A stretch of 47,090 nucleotides of DNA from an uncultured Pelagibacteraceae bacterium. GTDB taxonomy: Bacteria; Pseudomonadota; Alphaproteobacteria; Pelagibacterales; Pelagibacteraceae. Numbering within the stretch: the stretch's first letter is position 1; every line of letters begins with the position of its first letter. This document shows, piece after piece, positions 20,180-28,781 of the stretch. The stretch is taken from positions 1 to 47,090 of the forward strand of contig CACGIZ010000007.1 of the NCBI GenBank assembly GCA_902573235.1, in the 5' to 3' direction. Below the pieces are notes generated by a model. It saw nothing but the letters and a program-made list of their open reading frames with translations. It was not told the DNA's origin and ran no database searches. Both the position numbers and the translations under genes were made by a program.

Positions 20180-20678
20180 TTTAAGAACAAAAGGATCTTT
20201 TTTAAAGCTTTATGGTTGGTTACCTATACTCATTTTATATATATCTGTGTTGAATGAATTTGATTTAAATTATCTAAATCTAGAATACTTTTCTTTCAAT
20301 TTTCCATTTATTTTGATTTTTTTCTTCACTTTAAAAGATTTCAAACATTTTGATTACATTCTTGTATTCATCGCAGGTTTATTTAATGACACTGTAGTTG
20401 GCTTACCTTTGGGAATAAGTAGCTTATCATACACCTTAATATGTATATCTACGGCTTATTTAAGAAATATCACAATTAGACCAAATCCTATGAAAGATTG
20501 GTTTTATTTTTTACTGATCATAAGTTTAATCAATTCTCTTAATTATTCAATTTTAACTTTGTTTTTTTCATTAGATTTAATTTTAATGAATTATTTAGTG
20601 AATACTTTTTTTACTTTCTCATTTTATATTGTCTTTACATCCTTGTTTAAATATTACTTGAGGGGCTTAAATGATTAA
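20172..20678 (+). CDS. mreD: Rod-shape membrane protein MreD
   Basis: A 168-residue polytopic inner-membrane component of the elongasome with about five or six hydrophobic helices. The MreD-like segment FIAGLFNDTVVGLPLGISSLSY (read in part) near residues 72-93 has the conserved Asp followed by the G-x-PLG turn. Recognition rests on this motif and on its place between mreC and mrdA. It overlaps both neighbours by 8 bases, a sign of tight translational coupling. Confidence 0.88.
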   Translation: MVSLRTKGSFLKLYGWLPILILYISVLNEFDLNYLNLEYFSFNFPFILIFFFTLKDFKHFDYILVFIAGLFNDTVVGLPLGISSLSYTLICISTAYLRNITIRPNPMKDWFYFLLIISLINSLNYSILTLFFSLDLILMNYLVNTFFTFSFYIVFTSLFKYYLRGLND

Positions 20679-22554
20679 TTCTTCAAGTGACAGCGTAAAA
20701 AAACTTAATTCTATTAATAGAAGAATGTTTATCACTGGCTCTTTAAAATTTTTTATCATGGTAGGAATAATCAGCAGGCTATTTTTTTTACAAGTAAAAG
20801 AAAATAAAAAATATTTAACACTTTCAGACAAAAACAGAATTAGAGAATGGAAATTAGCTCCAGTCAGAGGTGAATTTCATGATTATTTTGGCAATGTTAT
20901 TGCTGGAAATTTCGAAGCTTATCAGCTCCATGTTATTCCTGAGCAAGTTGATGATTTTAGATATGTAATTTATCGAATAAAAGACTTATTAGAATTATCT
21001 GATAAAGAATTTAAAAAAATATTAAAAAAGAAAAGTCAAATAAAACCATGGGAAACTCTAATTGTTTCAGATAACTTGAGTTGGCAAAAATTTTCAAAAA
21101 TTAATAATCATTTATATGATTTGAATGGTGTTAAACCTGTTATCTCAATTTCAAGAAATTATCCATTTAAAGAAAATTTTACTCATTTAATTGGCTATGT
21201 CAGTCAAGCAAATCAAACTGACATTGAAAATACAGAAGTGATAAAGAAAAATTTTGTTCCAGGTCTTAAGGTAGGAAAAGTTGGTTTAGAAAAATCTTTT
21301 GAAAAAAAATTGATTGGTAGTAATGATATTGAAAGATATGAGGTAAATGCTTACGGAAGAAGAATCAGTCAATTAGAATTTCAAAAAGGTGAAAAAGGAA
21401 AGAATTTAAGACTAACTATTGATACAGAATTACAAAAATTAGCAAACGAACTACTTAAGGATCAAGCCGGCTCTATTTGTGTGATGGATATTTATACAGG
21501 GGATTTGATAGCTATGCATTCATCTCCGTCATTCGATCCTAATTTGTTTGTATTTGGTATTAGTAAAGATGATTGGCAGTTAATCCGTAATGATCCAATG
21601 AAGCCTTTAGTAAACAAGACTTTACAAGGAAACTACTCTCCTGGTTCAACAATTAAACCCATCGTTGCTTTATCAGCCTTAGAGAATGGAATTATTAATA
21701 CTAATTTTACGGTTCAATGTAGAGGACACAGACATCCTTTAGAATTATATGGTCAAACTTATCATTGTTGGAAAAAAGAGGGACATGGATTTATGAATTT
21801 AAGAAATGCCATGAAACAATCTTGTGACATATATTTCTATGAAATAGCTCGTAAACTAGGGGTGGATAAATTAAGTGAAACAGCCAAAAAATTTGGATTA
21901 GGAAAAGAGGTTTTTGGAGATCTATTTAGTATTGAAAAGAGTGGTTTAATTCCAAATACACAATGGAAAAAAAATGCATTAGGGCAAGGATGGTTATTAG
22001 GAGAAACAATAATAACTGGAATTGGTCAAGGTTATATCCAAACAACACCTATACAATTATGCTTAATGACTGCTCAAATTGGTAATGGAGGTCATAAGAT
22101 TTATCCAAGAATAGTGATCAATGACGAAAATAAGGTAGCTCCAATAGATAAATTTTCACCACTTTATACGAACTCAAAAAATATTAAAATTGTTCAAGAT
22201 GCAATGTTTGCTTCAACGAATGAAGTAAGAGGAACTTCTTACAAATCTAGAATTGATGATTTAAAATATCAATTTGCTGGGAAAACTGGAACAGCACAAG
22301 TAAAAAAGATTACTGCAAGAGATCGTGAATTAGATTTAAAAACTTTTGAAATTCCCTACGAAGAAAGAGATCATGCTCTTTACGTAGCATATGGTCCATA
22401 TAAAAATCCAAGATATGCTCTTAGTGTAATTGTTGAACATGGAGGTAGCGGAAGTGCTACCGCAGCACCAATGGCAACAAAATTATTCAAATTAGTTATT
22501 GATCGACACAAAATGAGACAATCAATCAATGATAAAAAATATTTGGAGATATAA
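20671..22554 (+). CDS. mrdA: Penicillin-binding protein 2 (peptidoglycan transpeptidase)
   Basis: Elongasome class B PBP that crosslinks lateral wall with RodA. It has a short cytoplasmic tail, one membrane helix (about 28-45) and the non-catalytic pedestal domain (APVRGEFHDYFGNVIAGN near 63-80). The transpeptidase domain carries the nucleophile Ser326 in SPGSTIKP, SCD in KQSCDIYFYEIARKLG, and KTG at 538-540 in FAGKTGTAQV. It has 627 residues. rodA begins at the base after its TAA. Confidence 0.96.
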   Translation: MINSSSDSVKKLNSINRRMFITGSLKFFIMVGIISRLFFLQVKENKKYLTLSDKNRIREWKLAPVRGEFHDYFGNVIAGNFEAYQLHVIPEQVDDFRYVIYRIKDLLELSDKEFKKILKKKSQIKPWETLIVSDNLSWQKFSKINNHLYDLNGVKPVISISRNYPFKENFTHLIGYVSQANQTDIENTEVIKKNFVPGLKVGKVGLEKSFEKKLIGSNDIERYEVNAYGRRISQLEFQKGEKGKNLRLTIDTELQKLANELLKDQAGSICVMDIYTGDLIAMHSSPSFDPNLFVFGISKDDWQLIRNDPMKPLVNKTLQGNYSPGSTIKPIVALSALENGIINTNFTVQCRGHRHPLELYGQTYHCWKKEGHGFMNLRNAMKQSCDIYFYEIARKLGVDKLSETAKKFGLGKEVFGDLFSIEKSGLIPNTQWKKNALGQGWLLGETIITGIGQGYIQTTPIQLCLMTAQIGNGGHKIYPRIVINDENKVAPIDKFSPLYTNSKNIKIVQDAMFASTNEVRGTSYKSRIDDLKYQFAGKTGTAQVKKITARDRELDLKTFEIPYEERDHALYVAYGPYKNPRYALSVIVEHGGSGSATAAPMATKLFKLVIDRHKMRQSINDKKYLEI

Positions 22555-23682
22555 ATGTACCAACACACGAGATTAACAACAAATAGACTTAATTTTTTTC
22601 AAAAATTTAGAAATTATGATTATATCTTATTATTTTGTATCTTATTATTAGGTTTTATTAGTTTAGCAACAATGTACTCAACTGATGGTGGGGAAATTTT
22701 ATTTCATACCAAAAGTCATTTTACAAAACTAGTTGTCTTTACAATTATGATGTTAATAATGTCATTTATTAATATCAAATACTGGTTTTCAATAGGTTAC
22801 CTTTCTTATTTAGCAGTTATTGGTTTGTTAGTTGCTACTTATTTATTTGGCATAACCTCATCTGGCTCCCAAAGATGGATTAATCTTTATTTTATTAATC
22901 TCCAGCCCTCAGAACTTATGAAGATTGTTATAATTTTATGTCTAGCAAAATATTTTCATAGAATGAAATTAGAAAATGTAAATTCGATTTACACAATATT
23001 AACGTCTTTAATAATAATTATGTTACCAATGGGCTTAGTGATCGTACAACCAGATTTAGGAACATCTCTTCTTATTGCCATAAGTGGAATAGCTGTCTTA
23101 TGGTTTGCAGGTATTAATCACAAATATTTTATATACACTATGTTAGGTTTTGTAATTTCATTACCTTTTATTATTGCTTTCTTGAAACCATATCAAAAAT
23201 TAAGAGTTTTAACTTTTTTAAACCCCGATAGAGATCCTTTAGGTGCGGGATACCAAATAATTCAATCAAAAATTGCCGTAGGATCTGGCGGAATATTTGG
23301 TAAAGGTTTTTTAAAAGGAACTCAAAGTTATTTAGAATTTTTACCTGAAAAGCATACCGACTTTATTTTTACACTTTTTTCTGAAGAGTTTGGTTTTGTT
23401 GGCTCAGCTCTCCTTTTGGTCATCTATGTGATTATTATTTATAGAATTGTGGCTATTGGTGCTAATTGTAGAAGTTATTTCGCAAAGATTTTTTGTTACA
23501 GTTTTGGAGCTGCAATCTTCGTTTTCATTACAATTAATATGAGTATGGTTTTAGGTTTACTACCTATAGTTGGTTCTCCTCTGCCTATTATGTCTTATGG
23601 TGGATCCTCAATGCTTGCAACAATGATTGGTTTTGGAATAGTTATGAGCGCCAGAGTTCATAATCAACAATTGATTGCTTAA
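22555..23682 (+). CDS. rodA: RodA, SEDS peptidoglycan glycosyltransferase
   Basis: Polytopic SEDS-family polymerase that builds lateral glycan strands with PBP2. About ten membrane segments are visible. Conserved stretches are LQPSELMKI, IVQPDLGTSLL, the extracellular region with FLPEKHTDFIF, and GLLPIVGSPLPIMSYGGSSML near the C-terminus. At 375 residues it has family length. It is the last gene of the leuA-mreBCD-mrdA-rodA string; the next gene follows after 51 bases and belongs to a different functional group. Confidence 0.96.
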   Translation: MYQHTRLTTNRLNFFQKFRNYDYILLFCILLLGFISLATMYSTDGGEILFHTKSHFTKLVVFTIMMLIMSFINIKYWFSIGYLSYLAVIGLLVATYLFGITSSGSQRWINLYFINLQPSELMKIVIILCLAKYFHRMKLENVNSIYTILTSLIIIMLPMGLVIVQPDLGTSLLIAISGIAVLWFAGINHKYFIYTMLGFVISLPFIIAFLKPYQKLRVLTFLNPDRDPLGAGYQIIQSKIAVGSGGIFGKGFLKGTQSYLEFLPEKHTDFIFTLFSEEFGFVGSALLLVIYVIIIYRIVAIGANCRSYFAKIFCYSFGAAIFVFITINMSMVLGLLPIVGSPLPIMSYGGSSMLATMIGFGIVMSARVHNQQLIA

Positions 23683-23733
23683 GTATAATTTGTCGCTTAA
23701 CTTTATTTAAAGATAAATTGTATAAATTTTTCT

Positions 23734-24975
23734 ATGAGTAAAAAATTAGACATCGGAATAGTTGGTGCTGGTATTCAAGGAATTTCGAATGCATTATTTC
23801 TACAAAAAAAAGGCTTTGATGTAACAATATTTGATAGAGATGAGCCAGGAAGCCCAGCTGCTTCTTATGGTAATGCTGGTCACTTTTCACCTTATGCTTC
23901 TTTATCATTAAATAGAACAGACGTACTTGCTGATGTGCCTGCTATGTTATTAAGCTCCACAGGACCTTTAGCATTGAAATGGAATTATGTACCAAAGATG
24001 TTGCCATGGTTTTTTAAATTTATCCTAAATACCTCAAAAAACAAAATGATGCACACTGCAAAAAATATGCATCAAATTTTAGATTTAGCTTTACCTGCTT
24101 ATGATGAACTGTTTGATGAAATTGAATTAGATGGCTTGGTTGAAAATAAGGGTATTTTATATATTTGGAATGATAAAGATTTAAAGAGTAGAGATTTAGA
24201 AATAAGAGTAAGAGATGAGCTTGGAGTAAAACAACAATTAGTTTCTAAAGATGAAATTCATGATTTAGAACCAAATATCAAACCATTCTACCACGCAGGT
24301 GTTTATTATCCCTATGCTAGACATGCAAGAAATCCTAGAAAGATTTTATTAAAGTTTTTTGAATTATTCTTAAAAAAAGGTGGCAAGTTTAAAAAGGAAA
24401 ATATTAATAATATTCAATTTGATACTGAAAAACCTGTTTTTGTATCAGAAAATGAAAGATATACTTTTGATAGAATTGTAATTGCTTGTGGAGCTTTTTC
24501 AAAAAAATTAACAGATAATTTAGGTGAAAAAATACCACTTGATACTGAAAGAGGTTATCATGTTCATTTCAAAAATTGTGATCATCTTTTAAGTAGACCG
24601 GTTATCTTTTCTAATAGAGGTTTTGGCATTACACCAATGGAGCAAGGATTAAGAGTGGTAGGCACTGTTGAGTTTGGTGGTTTAGAAAATCCTTTATCAA
24701 AGTCTAGAATAAAAAATTTAATTGATAATGCCAAATATATGTTGGGAGATCTTCCAGAACATGAAGATGAATGGTTAGGTTTTAGACCAACTCTGCCAGA
24801 TTTTTTACCTGTTATGGGTCCATCTAAGAAATATAAAAACGTTTTTTATTGTTTTGGCCATCATCATTTAGGATGGACATTGGGACCAATTTCTGGAAAG
24901 ATTGTTTCTGGAATGATAGCTAAAGAAAACACCAATCTAAATTTAGATCCTTATAGCTCAATAAGATTTAATTAG
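23734..24975 (+). CDS. FAD-dependent D-amino-acid dehydrogenase-like (DadA/DAO family) oxidoreductase
   Basis: A 413-residue flavoprotein of the DAO superfamily. The N-terminal FAD-binding Rossmann motif is IGIVGAGIQGISNALFLQKKG (read over residues 7-27), with the ribose-binding Asp/Glu at VTIFDRDEPG and ASYGNAGHFSP after it, the DadA hallmark. The C-terminal FAD motif is GFRPTLPDFLPVMGPS...FGHHHLGWTLGP. Members oxidatively deaminate D-amino acids or secondary amines in the membrane-associated electron chain; the actual substrate cannot be told. It begins a string with an EamA carrier (3-base gap) and a 2-hydroxyacid dehydrogenase, which suggests uptake and catabolism of an amino-acid-like compound. 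Confidence 0.88.
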   Translation: MSKKLDIGIVGAGIQGISNALFLQKKGFDVTIFDRDEPGSPAASYGNAGHFSPYASLSLNRTDVLADVPAMLLSSTGPLALKWNYVPKMLPWFFKFILNTSKNKMMHTAKNMHQILDLALPAYDELFDEIELDGLVENKGILYIWNDKDLKSRDLEIRVRDELGVKQQLVSKDEIHDLEPNIKPFYHAGVYYPYARHARNPRKILLKFFELFLKKGGKFKKENINNIQFDTEKPVFVSENERYTFDRIVIACGAFSKKLTDNLGEKIPLDTERGYHVHFKNCDHLLSRPVIFSNRGFGITPMEQGLRVVGTVEFGGLENPLSKSRIKNLIDNAKYMLGDLPEHEDEWLGFRPTLPDFLPVMGPSKKYKNVFYCFGHHHLGWTLGPISGKIVSGMIAKENTNLNLDPYSSIRFN

Positions 24976-24978
24976 TTC

Positions 24979-25872
24979 ATGCAAAACATTAAAGCATATG
25001 TAATGCTGGTATGTGCATCGTTATTTTGGGCTGGAAATTTTATGATAGGCAAGTATGCATTTTTTTCTGAAATTCCACCTTTGACTTTGGTATTTTATCG
25101 TTGGTCTTTTGTTTGGATTATACTTTTGCCTTTTACTTATAAAGAAATTATTAAACATAAAGACACAATCTTAAATAATTTACCCTTATTATTTTTTTTG
25201 GGATTAACAAGTGTTGGCTTATATAACTCATTCACATATTTATCTTTAGTTCATACTCAGGTTATTAATGCATCTCTATTTAATGCTGCTATCCCAGCTA
25301 TTATAATTTTACTTTGTTTCTTATTGAAAATTGAAAAAACAAATAAATTTCAAATTTTAGGTCTGATAATTTCAGTGGGTGGGATTTTAGCCATCATCAC
25401 AAAACTTAAACTAAATATTCTACTATCACTTAATTTTAATAAAGGAGATTTGATAATGATCGGAGGTGTTCTTACTTGGGGAATTTACTCAACTCTCTTA
25501 AAGAAAAAAAAATTTACTCTACCATTATTAACTTTAGTTCACATTATTTGTACATTTGGTTTGATTAGTGTTTTTCCTCAATTTTTATATGAGCTCTCGA
25601 GCGGACAAGTAATAAATTTTGATATTAATTTAGTTTATACTTTAATATTTTTGGCTCTTTTTCCTAGCATAGGATCGTATTACTGTTGGGCTGGGGCAGT
25701 ATCTATCATTGGTGCTAATAGGGCAGGGATTTCATTATCTTTAATACCTTTGTTTAGTTCAATCATGGCTATAGTAATTTATGATGAAGTGTTTCAATTT
25801 TTTCATTTGATTGGAGCAATTTTAATTATATTAGGTTTATTCTTATCAAATAAGGAAATTAAAAATGCTTAA
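24979..25872 (+). CDS. EamA-family (DMT superfamily) transporter
   Basis: A 297-residue inner-membrane protein with about ten membrane helices in two EamA repeats, typical of the DMT drug/metabolite carriers. The first repeat starts AYVMLVCASLFWAGNFMIGKY. The second includes GDLIMIGGVLTWGIYSTLLKK and ends LIGAILIILGLFLSNKE. The direction and substrate of transport are not evident. It overlaps the following dehydrogenase gene by 8 bases and follows the DadA-like gene by 3, so it likely serves the same pathway. Confidence 0.88.
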   Translation: MQNIKAYVMLVCASLFWAGNFMIGKYAFFSEIPPLTLVFYRWSFVWIILLPFTYKEIIKHKDTILNNLPLLFFLGLTSVGLYNSFTYLSLVHTQVINASLFNAAIPAIIILLCFLLKIEKTNKFQILGLIISVGGILAIITKLKLNILLSLNFNKGDLIMIGGVLTWGIYSTLLKKKKFTLPLLTLVHIICTFGLISVFPQFLYELSSGQVINFDINLVYTLIFLALFPSIGSYYCWAGAVSIIGANRAGISLSLIPLFSSIMAIVIYDEVFQFFHLIGAILIILGLFLSNKEIKNA

Positions 25873-26815
25873 AGTAGCGATCTTAGACGATTATCAGAAT
25901 GTTTCTCAACAATTTGTTGATTTAGAAAAACTATCTGGAAAATATGAAATAAAAATTTTTAGTGAACCATTCATTGAAGAAGCCGATGCAATAGAGCAAT
26001 TAGCTGATTTTGAAGCATTGTTAATAATGAGAGAGAGAACACCGATTACAAAAAACTTAATTGATAACTTAAATAAATTAAAGTTTATAGTGACTAGTGG
26101 AACAAGAAATAAAGCAATAGATCTAGAAGCTGCTAAAAAAAAAAAAATTATAGTAAGTGGTACTGAAATAAATATTAATCCTACACCTGAATTAACGTGG
26201 GGATTAATTTTAGGACTAGCAAGAAATTTTAAAGAAGAAATTGATAATATGTATCAAGGATACTGGCAAACGACAGTAGGGGTAGAGCTTAAAGGAAAAA
26301 TTTTAGGTTTAATTGGTTTAGGTAGAGTAGGCTCTCAAGTTGCTAAAATTGGAAAAGCATTTGACATGCAAGTGATGGCTTGGAGTGAAAACTTAAATTT
26401 AGATAAATGTAAAGAACTTGATGTACTTCCTTGCAGTAAAGAAGATTTAATAAAGAATTCTGATTTTTTATCAATTCATGTACAAGGTGGTGAGCGTTAT
26501 AAAGATTGTATAACTCTAAAAGAATTAGATAAAATGAAGAAGACAGCATTCTTAATAAATACCTCAAGAGGCCCCATCGTGAATGAGGATGATCTAATTA
26601 TTGCATTATCTACAAACGAAATTGCTGGTGCAGGTCTCGATGTTTATGAGAAAGAACCTTTGCCAGAAAATAATAAGTTAAGATTTTTACCTAATGCATT
26701 ATTAACTCCTCACATTGGTTATGTGACTGCAGAAAACTATAAAATTTTCTACAATCAAATGATCGAGTCTCTTGAAGCCTGCGTGAATGGAAAACCTATT
26801 CGTGTTATTGAGTAA
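25865..26815 (+). CDS. D-isomer-specific 2-hydroxyacid dehydrogenase
   Basis: A 316-residue NAD-dependent oxidoreductase of the SerA/formate-dehydrogenase fold. The nucleotide-binding motif is LGLIGLGRVGSQVAKIG (about 147-163). The catalytic Arg is in INTSRGPIVNE, Glu in DVYEKEPLP and His in LLTPHIGYVT, so the Arg-Glu-His set is complete. There is no C-terminal ACT domain, so it is not a regulated long SerA. It could reduce or oxidise the 2-keto acid that the neighbouring amino-acid oxidase would release; that link is inferred from position. It overlaps the EamA gene, and the deacetylase follows after 2 bases. Confidence 0.9.
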   Translation: MLKVAILDDYQNVSQQFVDLEKLSGKYEIKIFSEPFIEEADAIEQLADFEALLIMRERTPITKNLIDNLNKLKFIVTSGTRNKAIDLEAAKKKKIIVSGTEININPTPELTWGLILGLARNFKEEIDNMYQGYWQTTVGVELKGKILGLIGLGRVGSQVAKIGKAFDMQVMAWSENLNLDKCKELDVLPCSKEDLIKNSDFLSIHVQGGERYKDCITLKELDKMKKTAFLINTSRGPIVNEDDLIIALSTNEIAGAGLDVYEKEPLPENNKLRFLPNALLTPHIGYVTAENYKIFYNQMIESLEACVNGKPIRVIE

Positions 26816-26817
26816 TT

Positions 26818-27711
26818 ATGGATTTATCTGTTGTAAATCATGAAGATTATTTTGCAAAAATTGGTGATGATCATAAATTTCCAATCAATAAATTTGGTGA
26901 ACTTGCTAATTATCTATTAAAAAAAAAGATAGTTAAAAAATTTCATAAACCATATGCTTGTTCTGATGAGACTTTAAAAAGAGCTCACTCAGAGATTTAT
27001 ATTAAGAATGTAAAAAATAAAACTCTCGATGAAAACACCGTGAAAAAAATTGGGTTTCCATTAGTAGATAGTGTAGTACAAAGATCTTTGGTAGCTACAG
27101 GTGGCACAGTGCTCGCATCCAAACTAGCTATTACAAATGGAATTGCCTGTAATACTGCTGGGGGAAGTCATCATGCAAATTATGAAGGCGGCGCAGGTTA
27201 TTGTGTCTTTAATGATGTAGCGGTAGCTGCTCAATATTTACTTGATAGAGGTTTAGCTGGAAAGATATTGATCGTTGATCTAGATGTCCATCAAGGTAAT
27301 GGTAGTGCTGATATTTTTCAAGACAACAGAAATGTATTTACTTTTAGTATGCATTCAAAATCAAATTATCCTGCTAAGAAATCTATTAGTGATCTAGACG
27401 TAGAGCTTGAGGACAATATGGAAGATGAGCAATATATTAAATTACTTAAATTTTATTTAAATCAATTAAACGAAGAAAATTTTGATTATGTATTTTATAT
27501 TGCAGGTGTCGATATTCATTTTAATGATCGTTTGGGAAAATTAAAAATTTCAGATCTAGGTATAAAAAAAAGAGATGAGATTGTTACAGAAAATTTCTTT
27601 TCTAAAGGTGTTCCTCTTTGTGGAGTTTTAGGTGGAGGATATAATAAAGACTTTGATAAGTTAGTTGAATTACACTCTTTTTTACATCAATCATGTGCTA
27701 AATTATTATAA
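26818..27711 (+). CDS. Histone deacetylase-family (AcuC/acetylpolyamine amidohydrolase-like) Zn hydrolase
   Basis: A 297-residue arginase/deacetylase-fold metalloenzyme. Catalytic elements are present: the His pair His118-His119 in GGSHHANYEGG, metal ligands Asp156 and His158 in IVDLDVHQGNGSADIF, the third ligand Asp232 in IAGVDIHFNDRLGKL, and Tyr275 in GVLGGGYNK. Bacterial members remove acetyl or acyl groups from small amines or proteins. Given the oxidase, carrier and dehydrogenase genes upstream, a small-molecule amide substrate seems likelier than a protein. GGSHH replaces the more usual GxRHH/GxHH variants. Confidence 0.9.
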   Translation: MDLSVVNHEDYFAKIGDDHKFPINKFGELANYLLKKKIVKKFHKPYACSDETLKRAHSEIYIKNVKNKTLDENTVKKIGFPLVDSVVQRSLVATGGTVLASKLAITNGIACNTAGGSHHANYEGGAGYCVFNDVAVAAQYLLDRGLAGKILIVDLDVHQGNGSADIFQDNRNVFTFSMHSKSNYPAKKSISDLDVELEDNMEDEQYIKLLKFYLNQLNEENFDYVFYIAGVDIHFNDRLGKLKISDLGIKKRDEIVTENFFSKGVPLCGVLGGGYNKDFDKLVELHSFLHQSCAKLL

Positions 27712-27716
27712 AAAAA

Positions 27717-28088
27717 ATGAGCAAAAAGAATCCGAATTTAACTGCTGAGCAAAAATTAGTTATGTTTGAGGATGGAACAGAACCGCCAGGGACTAGTGAA
27801 CTCAATCATGAAAAAAGAGAAGGAAGTTATCATTGTGCCAATTGTGATATAAAATTATTCGACTCTAATACAAAATATGAAAGTGGATCTGGCTGGCCCT
27901 CATTTTATCAATCTTTACCAGATGTTTTTGAAACTAAAACAGATCATCTATTAGGATATGCAAGAACTGAGTATCATTGTAAAAATTGTAATGCCCATCA
28001 TGGACACATTTTTGATGATGGACCGCAACCTACGGGAAAACGATATTGCAATAATGGCGTGTGCTTAGTTTTTAAAGAGGTAAAATAA
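27717..28088 (+). CDS. msrB: Peptide-methionine (R)-S-oxide reductase MsrB
   Basis: Repairs methionine-R-sulfoxide. The 123-residue single domain carries four Zn cysteines (40, 43, 88, 91 in CANC and CKNC), SGSGWPSF (57-64), GHIFDDGP and the catalytic Cys111 in GKRYCNNG. An additional Cys116 sits five residues on, where many homologues have Ser/Ala; whether it is the resolving cysteine is unknown. No signal peptide, so cytoplasmic. It follows the deacetylase by 5 bases. Confidence 0.96.
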   Translation: MSKKNPNLTAEQKLVMFEDGTEPPGTSELNHEKREGSYHCANCDIKLFDSNTKYESGSGWPSFYQSLPDVFETKTDHLLGYARTEYHCKNCNAHHGHIFDDGPQPTGKRYCNNGVCLVFKEVK

Positions 28089-28098
28089 AGAATTAAAT

Positions 28099-28443
28099 AT
28101 GAGTAAGATTAAAATAGTTCTTTATTTAATAATAATTTTTGCTGTTTATAAAGGTTACGAAGCATTTAGAGATTTTGAGATCGGTGTTGGAGATAGGGTA
28201 GCTAAAATAGAAGAATTAGCTGGTTTCGAAAAAGAAGGTGAGGTAATTGGTTTAATGATGTACCTAGGTGATCCTCCAGAACTAACAGAACATTTATTTA
28301 CTTCAGGCAGATCTAAATGTTTAGAAATGAAAGCAATTGCTGAAGAAACTTCATTTGCTTATTATGAATGTGCTCGAGTTAATGCAGTCATTAAAGGCTC
28401 AAAAATAGTAAGCATCATAGAAGAAATTGAAGTAATCGAATGA
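28099..28443 (+). CDS. Small membrane-anchored protein of unknown function
   Basis: 114 residues; not recognised. The N-terminal hydrophobic segment (about 5-18, KIVLYLIIIFAVYKGY) would anchor it in the inner membrane. The rest is a soluble, mildly acidic domain with two cysteines (in RSKCLEMKAI and YYECARV) that could pair if periplasmic. The CDS overlaps the next gene by 4 bases (ATGA), so the two are probably made together. It lies 10 bases after msrB. Confidence 0.7.
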   Translation: MSKIKIVLYLIIIFAVYKGYEAFRDFEIGVGDRVAKIEELAGFEKEGEVIGLMMYLGDPPELTEHLFTSGRSKCLEMKAIAEETSFAYYECARVNAVIKGSKIVSIIEEIEVIE

Positions 28444-28781
28444 TTATAAAATATGTCAGTTTTATAGTTGGTATTATTTGGTCGTATTCGATTATTAAAA
28501 CACAATCTGTCTTTAGTAAAAAAGCTGGTTTTATATTTAAAGTATTAATATCAAAAGTTTCTTGGCTGACATTTATTGCAGCTTGTTATTTCGGTTATAA
28601 AAACTTTTCAATTCAATACACAATTATAGGTATCGTTGTTGGAATAATACTTGTTCATATAGGTTTTAATCTTTTAAAGAAATTTTTAGCTGCAAAATTT
28701 AGTGAAAAAAATCTTTTACTAGCCAAATCTATACTTGAGTACTCTTTATTCGCTTTAGTGATTTATTATATTTTTTTTTAA
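28440..28781 (+). CDS. Small polytopic membrane protein of unknown function
   Basis: 113 residues, not recognised. About four hydrophobic segments with short basic loops (KKAGF, KKFLAAKFSEKN). It begins in a 4-base overlap with the preceding anchored protein and ends 1 base before the convergent autotransporter gene. No motif supports a function. Confidence 0.65.
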   Translation: MIIKYVSFIVGIIWSYSIIKTQSVFSKKAGFIFKVLISKVSWLTFIAACYFGYKNFSIQYTIIGIVVGIILVHIGFNLLKKFLAAKFSEKNLLLAKSILEYSLFALVIYYIFF

